Assembly (NCBI RefSeq): GCF_014805625.2
Contig: NW_023998422.1
Coordinates: forward strand, 10,665,264 to 10,729,263
Length of the DNA stretch: 64,000 nt
Source: Glossina fuscipes
Lineage: Eukaryota > Arthropoda > Insecta > Diptera > Glossinidae
Direction: 5' to 3'
Part shown: positions 62,632 to 64,000 of the stretch, piece after piece
Numbering within the stretch: the stretch's first letter is position 1
Layout of the letters: each line of letters starts with the position of its first letter
Notes under the pieces: generated by a model
What the model saw: the letters and a program-made list of their open reading frames with translations, nothing else
The model's database searches: none
What the model was told of the DNA's origin: nothing
Position numbers and translations under genes: made by a program

Positions 62632-64000
62632 AGGTAGTTTCTCTTCTTATGTTAATTTTTAATAAGAACTATTCTCTAACTGATCGTTCCTTCACTTTTA
62701 AAATTGACTCAAAAGAGATATGAGGTAATAATAATATTGACTTGGTCTTCATCTTACTTCCTTTCACTAACTGCATGCAGTGTGATTAGTTGCCTGGAAA
62801 AGTTTTAAATAAATAAGACTACCTAGTTATGTTTCATGGTCGTGGACTGTCACGAGACTTCTTCAAATCAGTAACAAACAAAAAAAAAAAAGGAAAAATG
62901 AAAATACAAAAAAATATTGTTTCCTCTTAATTCAAACAACAAGTATTTCAACTCAACTAGAGTTTTAGAAAAAATATTTTCCCATATGCATGTATGCATA
63001 TAATACACGCACATATAATGCATATTTTTATGAAATGTATGGGAATCAATTAAAGTTGAATTTATTTTCCTGTATATTTTAAGAAGAGAGTGAAGACGAA
63101 TAACAAATACATAAATATTAAATTTGAGATGATAACGGTATTATTCGAGAGTATCAATAAATTCTATTAGAACGAGCATTTCACTTGATACAAACTGTAA
63201 GAGTTCTTCTATTCCCACTAATAAATAATAAATGTCAAGAATGTAACTGAAAGTCAAATACAAAAAGTTTTTCATAACATAAGTGGTAATATAATGGGAC
63301 AGACATATAGACACTGACATTAGTGATATACGCAACACAGGCACACACACTTTTTATAAAGGTGTAGACGAGAGAGATTTGAAAATCCTATTCAATAGAA
63401 CTTTCTCACTCGCATTGACAGCCCGCACACACATTTTGTGACAGTTTACCTTATGCCAGTTGTCAGTAATAATGCCAAACAAAAATGCTAACAAAATGCC
63501 AAACATTATAGCGTCGTCTCACCCACCACACTCGACAAAGCACAAAATCGTTTCTATTGGTACTGTATATGCGTATGCGTGTGTGTGTGTTTGTGTGTAC
63601 GTGTTTGTGTATTTAGTAAGAAATAGACAAAATAATAAAAAGTGACAAGTGCTCATGGGGAGCAAGAACAACAACAACAACAACAACAACACAAATTATT
63701 TGTGTTTACTATGGATAGATAGGTAGATAGATTCTAATGACAAATTTAAATGTTCTTGTAAAGAAAAATGCTTGAAAAACCGAAATGTCATTCACATTTA
63801 TGAAGAAGAGGGAACAACGGGGGGAAAAAAAATAAAAACTTTTTAATAGATGTTAAAAGCTGATGACAAATAAATGTGAAGATTTCGTTGAGTAATATTT
63901 GATGTACACGGCAGAAGCAATTTATTAAAGATCTTACCGCACGCAGTGCTAATAAAGTCAATTTGCCTGTCATTGCCGGTTATGCCTTTATTTTTTTTTT
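62632..64000. other. Non-coding, microsatellite-bearing
   Basis: (TG)n at 63577-63600 and (CAA)n at 63665-63691. No gene is seen. Confidence 0.65.

Overview
This is AT-rich, animal-type intergenic or intronic DNA with almost no protein-coding content. It most resembles a brachyceran fly. The evidence is abundant (TTG/CAA)n, (CA)n and (TA)n microsatellites, a short 73-bp intron, mariner and Tc1 relics, and dispersed repeats carrying a (GTCY)n tract like the dipteran 'mini-me' elements. I cannot name the species. There is no bacterial-style gene organisation.

The best-supported gene is a small two-exon gene on the minus strand at 27112-27478. A signal-peptide exon and a ten-cysteine exon join through a clean GT..AG intron. 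The product is a 97-residue secreted single-domain trypsin-inhibitor-like (TIL) protein. Next best is an orphan exon on the plus strand at 40586-40732: 147 nt, phase 0 at both ends, with strong acceptor and donor. A few other coding-like stretches (24087-24416, 27550-28025, 38475-38649, 49826-50055, 14036-14415, 56011-56203) are reported with low confidence and no assigned function.

Most other recognisable sequence is mobile-element debris. It includes an internally deleted mariner with intact inverted repeats at a TA target (5865-6725), a Tc1-type transposase pseudogene (21000-21752) and a decayed non-LTR reverse transcriptase fragment (23518-23885). Three loci carry pogo-like CAGTG ends next to TA (17812-17828, 29350-29393, 32321-32340). 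Two dispersed families were assembled by eye. Family A is mini-me-like, with about eleven copies, a GACAGACGGAC/GTCCGTCTGTC tract and a terminal TACCCT..AGGGTA hairpin. Family B is SINE-like, with about eight copies and tRNA-like A/B boxes, and is duplicated side by side at 39060-39460 and 47850-48190. Tandem duplications include 3 x ~165 bp (44191-44685) and 2 x 81 bp (31350-31511).

The window alternates between two textures. Microsatellite-rich, T/A-tract-rich blocks (about 8.9-10.5, 12.9-14.9, 18-20.6, 29.7-31.1, 36.6-37.6, 42-42.9, 45-46.5, 48.3-53.2 and 55.3-64 kb) hold few transposon relics. Microsatellite-poor blocks (about 1.4-8.7, 10.6-12.8, 15-17.9, 20.9-28.9, 31.2-36.5, 37.6-39.6, 43-44.7, 46.7-48.2 and 53.3-55.2 kb) hold nearly all the dispersed repeats. 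The exon candidates and a possible ratchet-type splice site at 2711/2712 would fit a long intron of a larger gene, but the sequence alone does not prove that.
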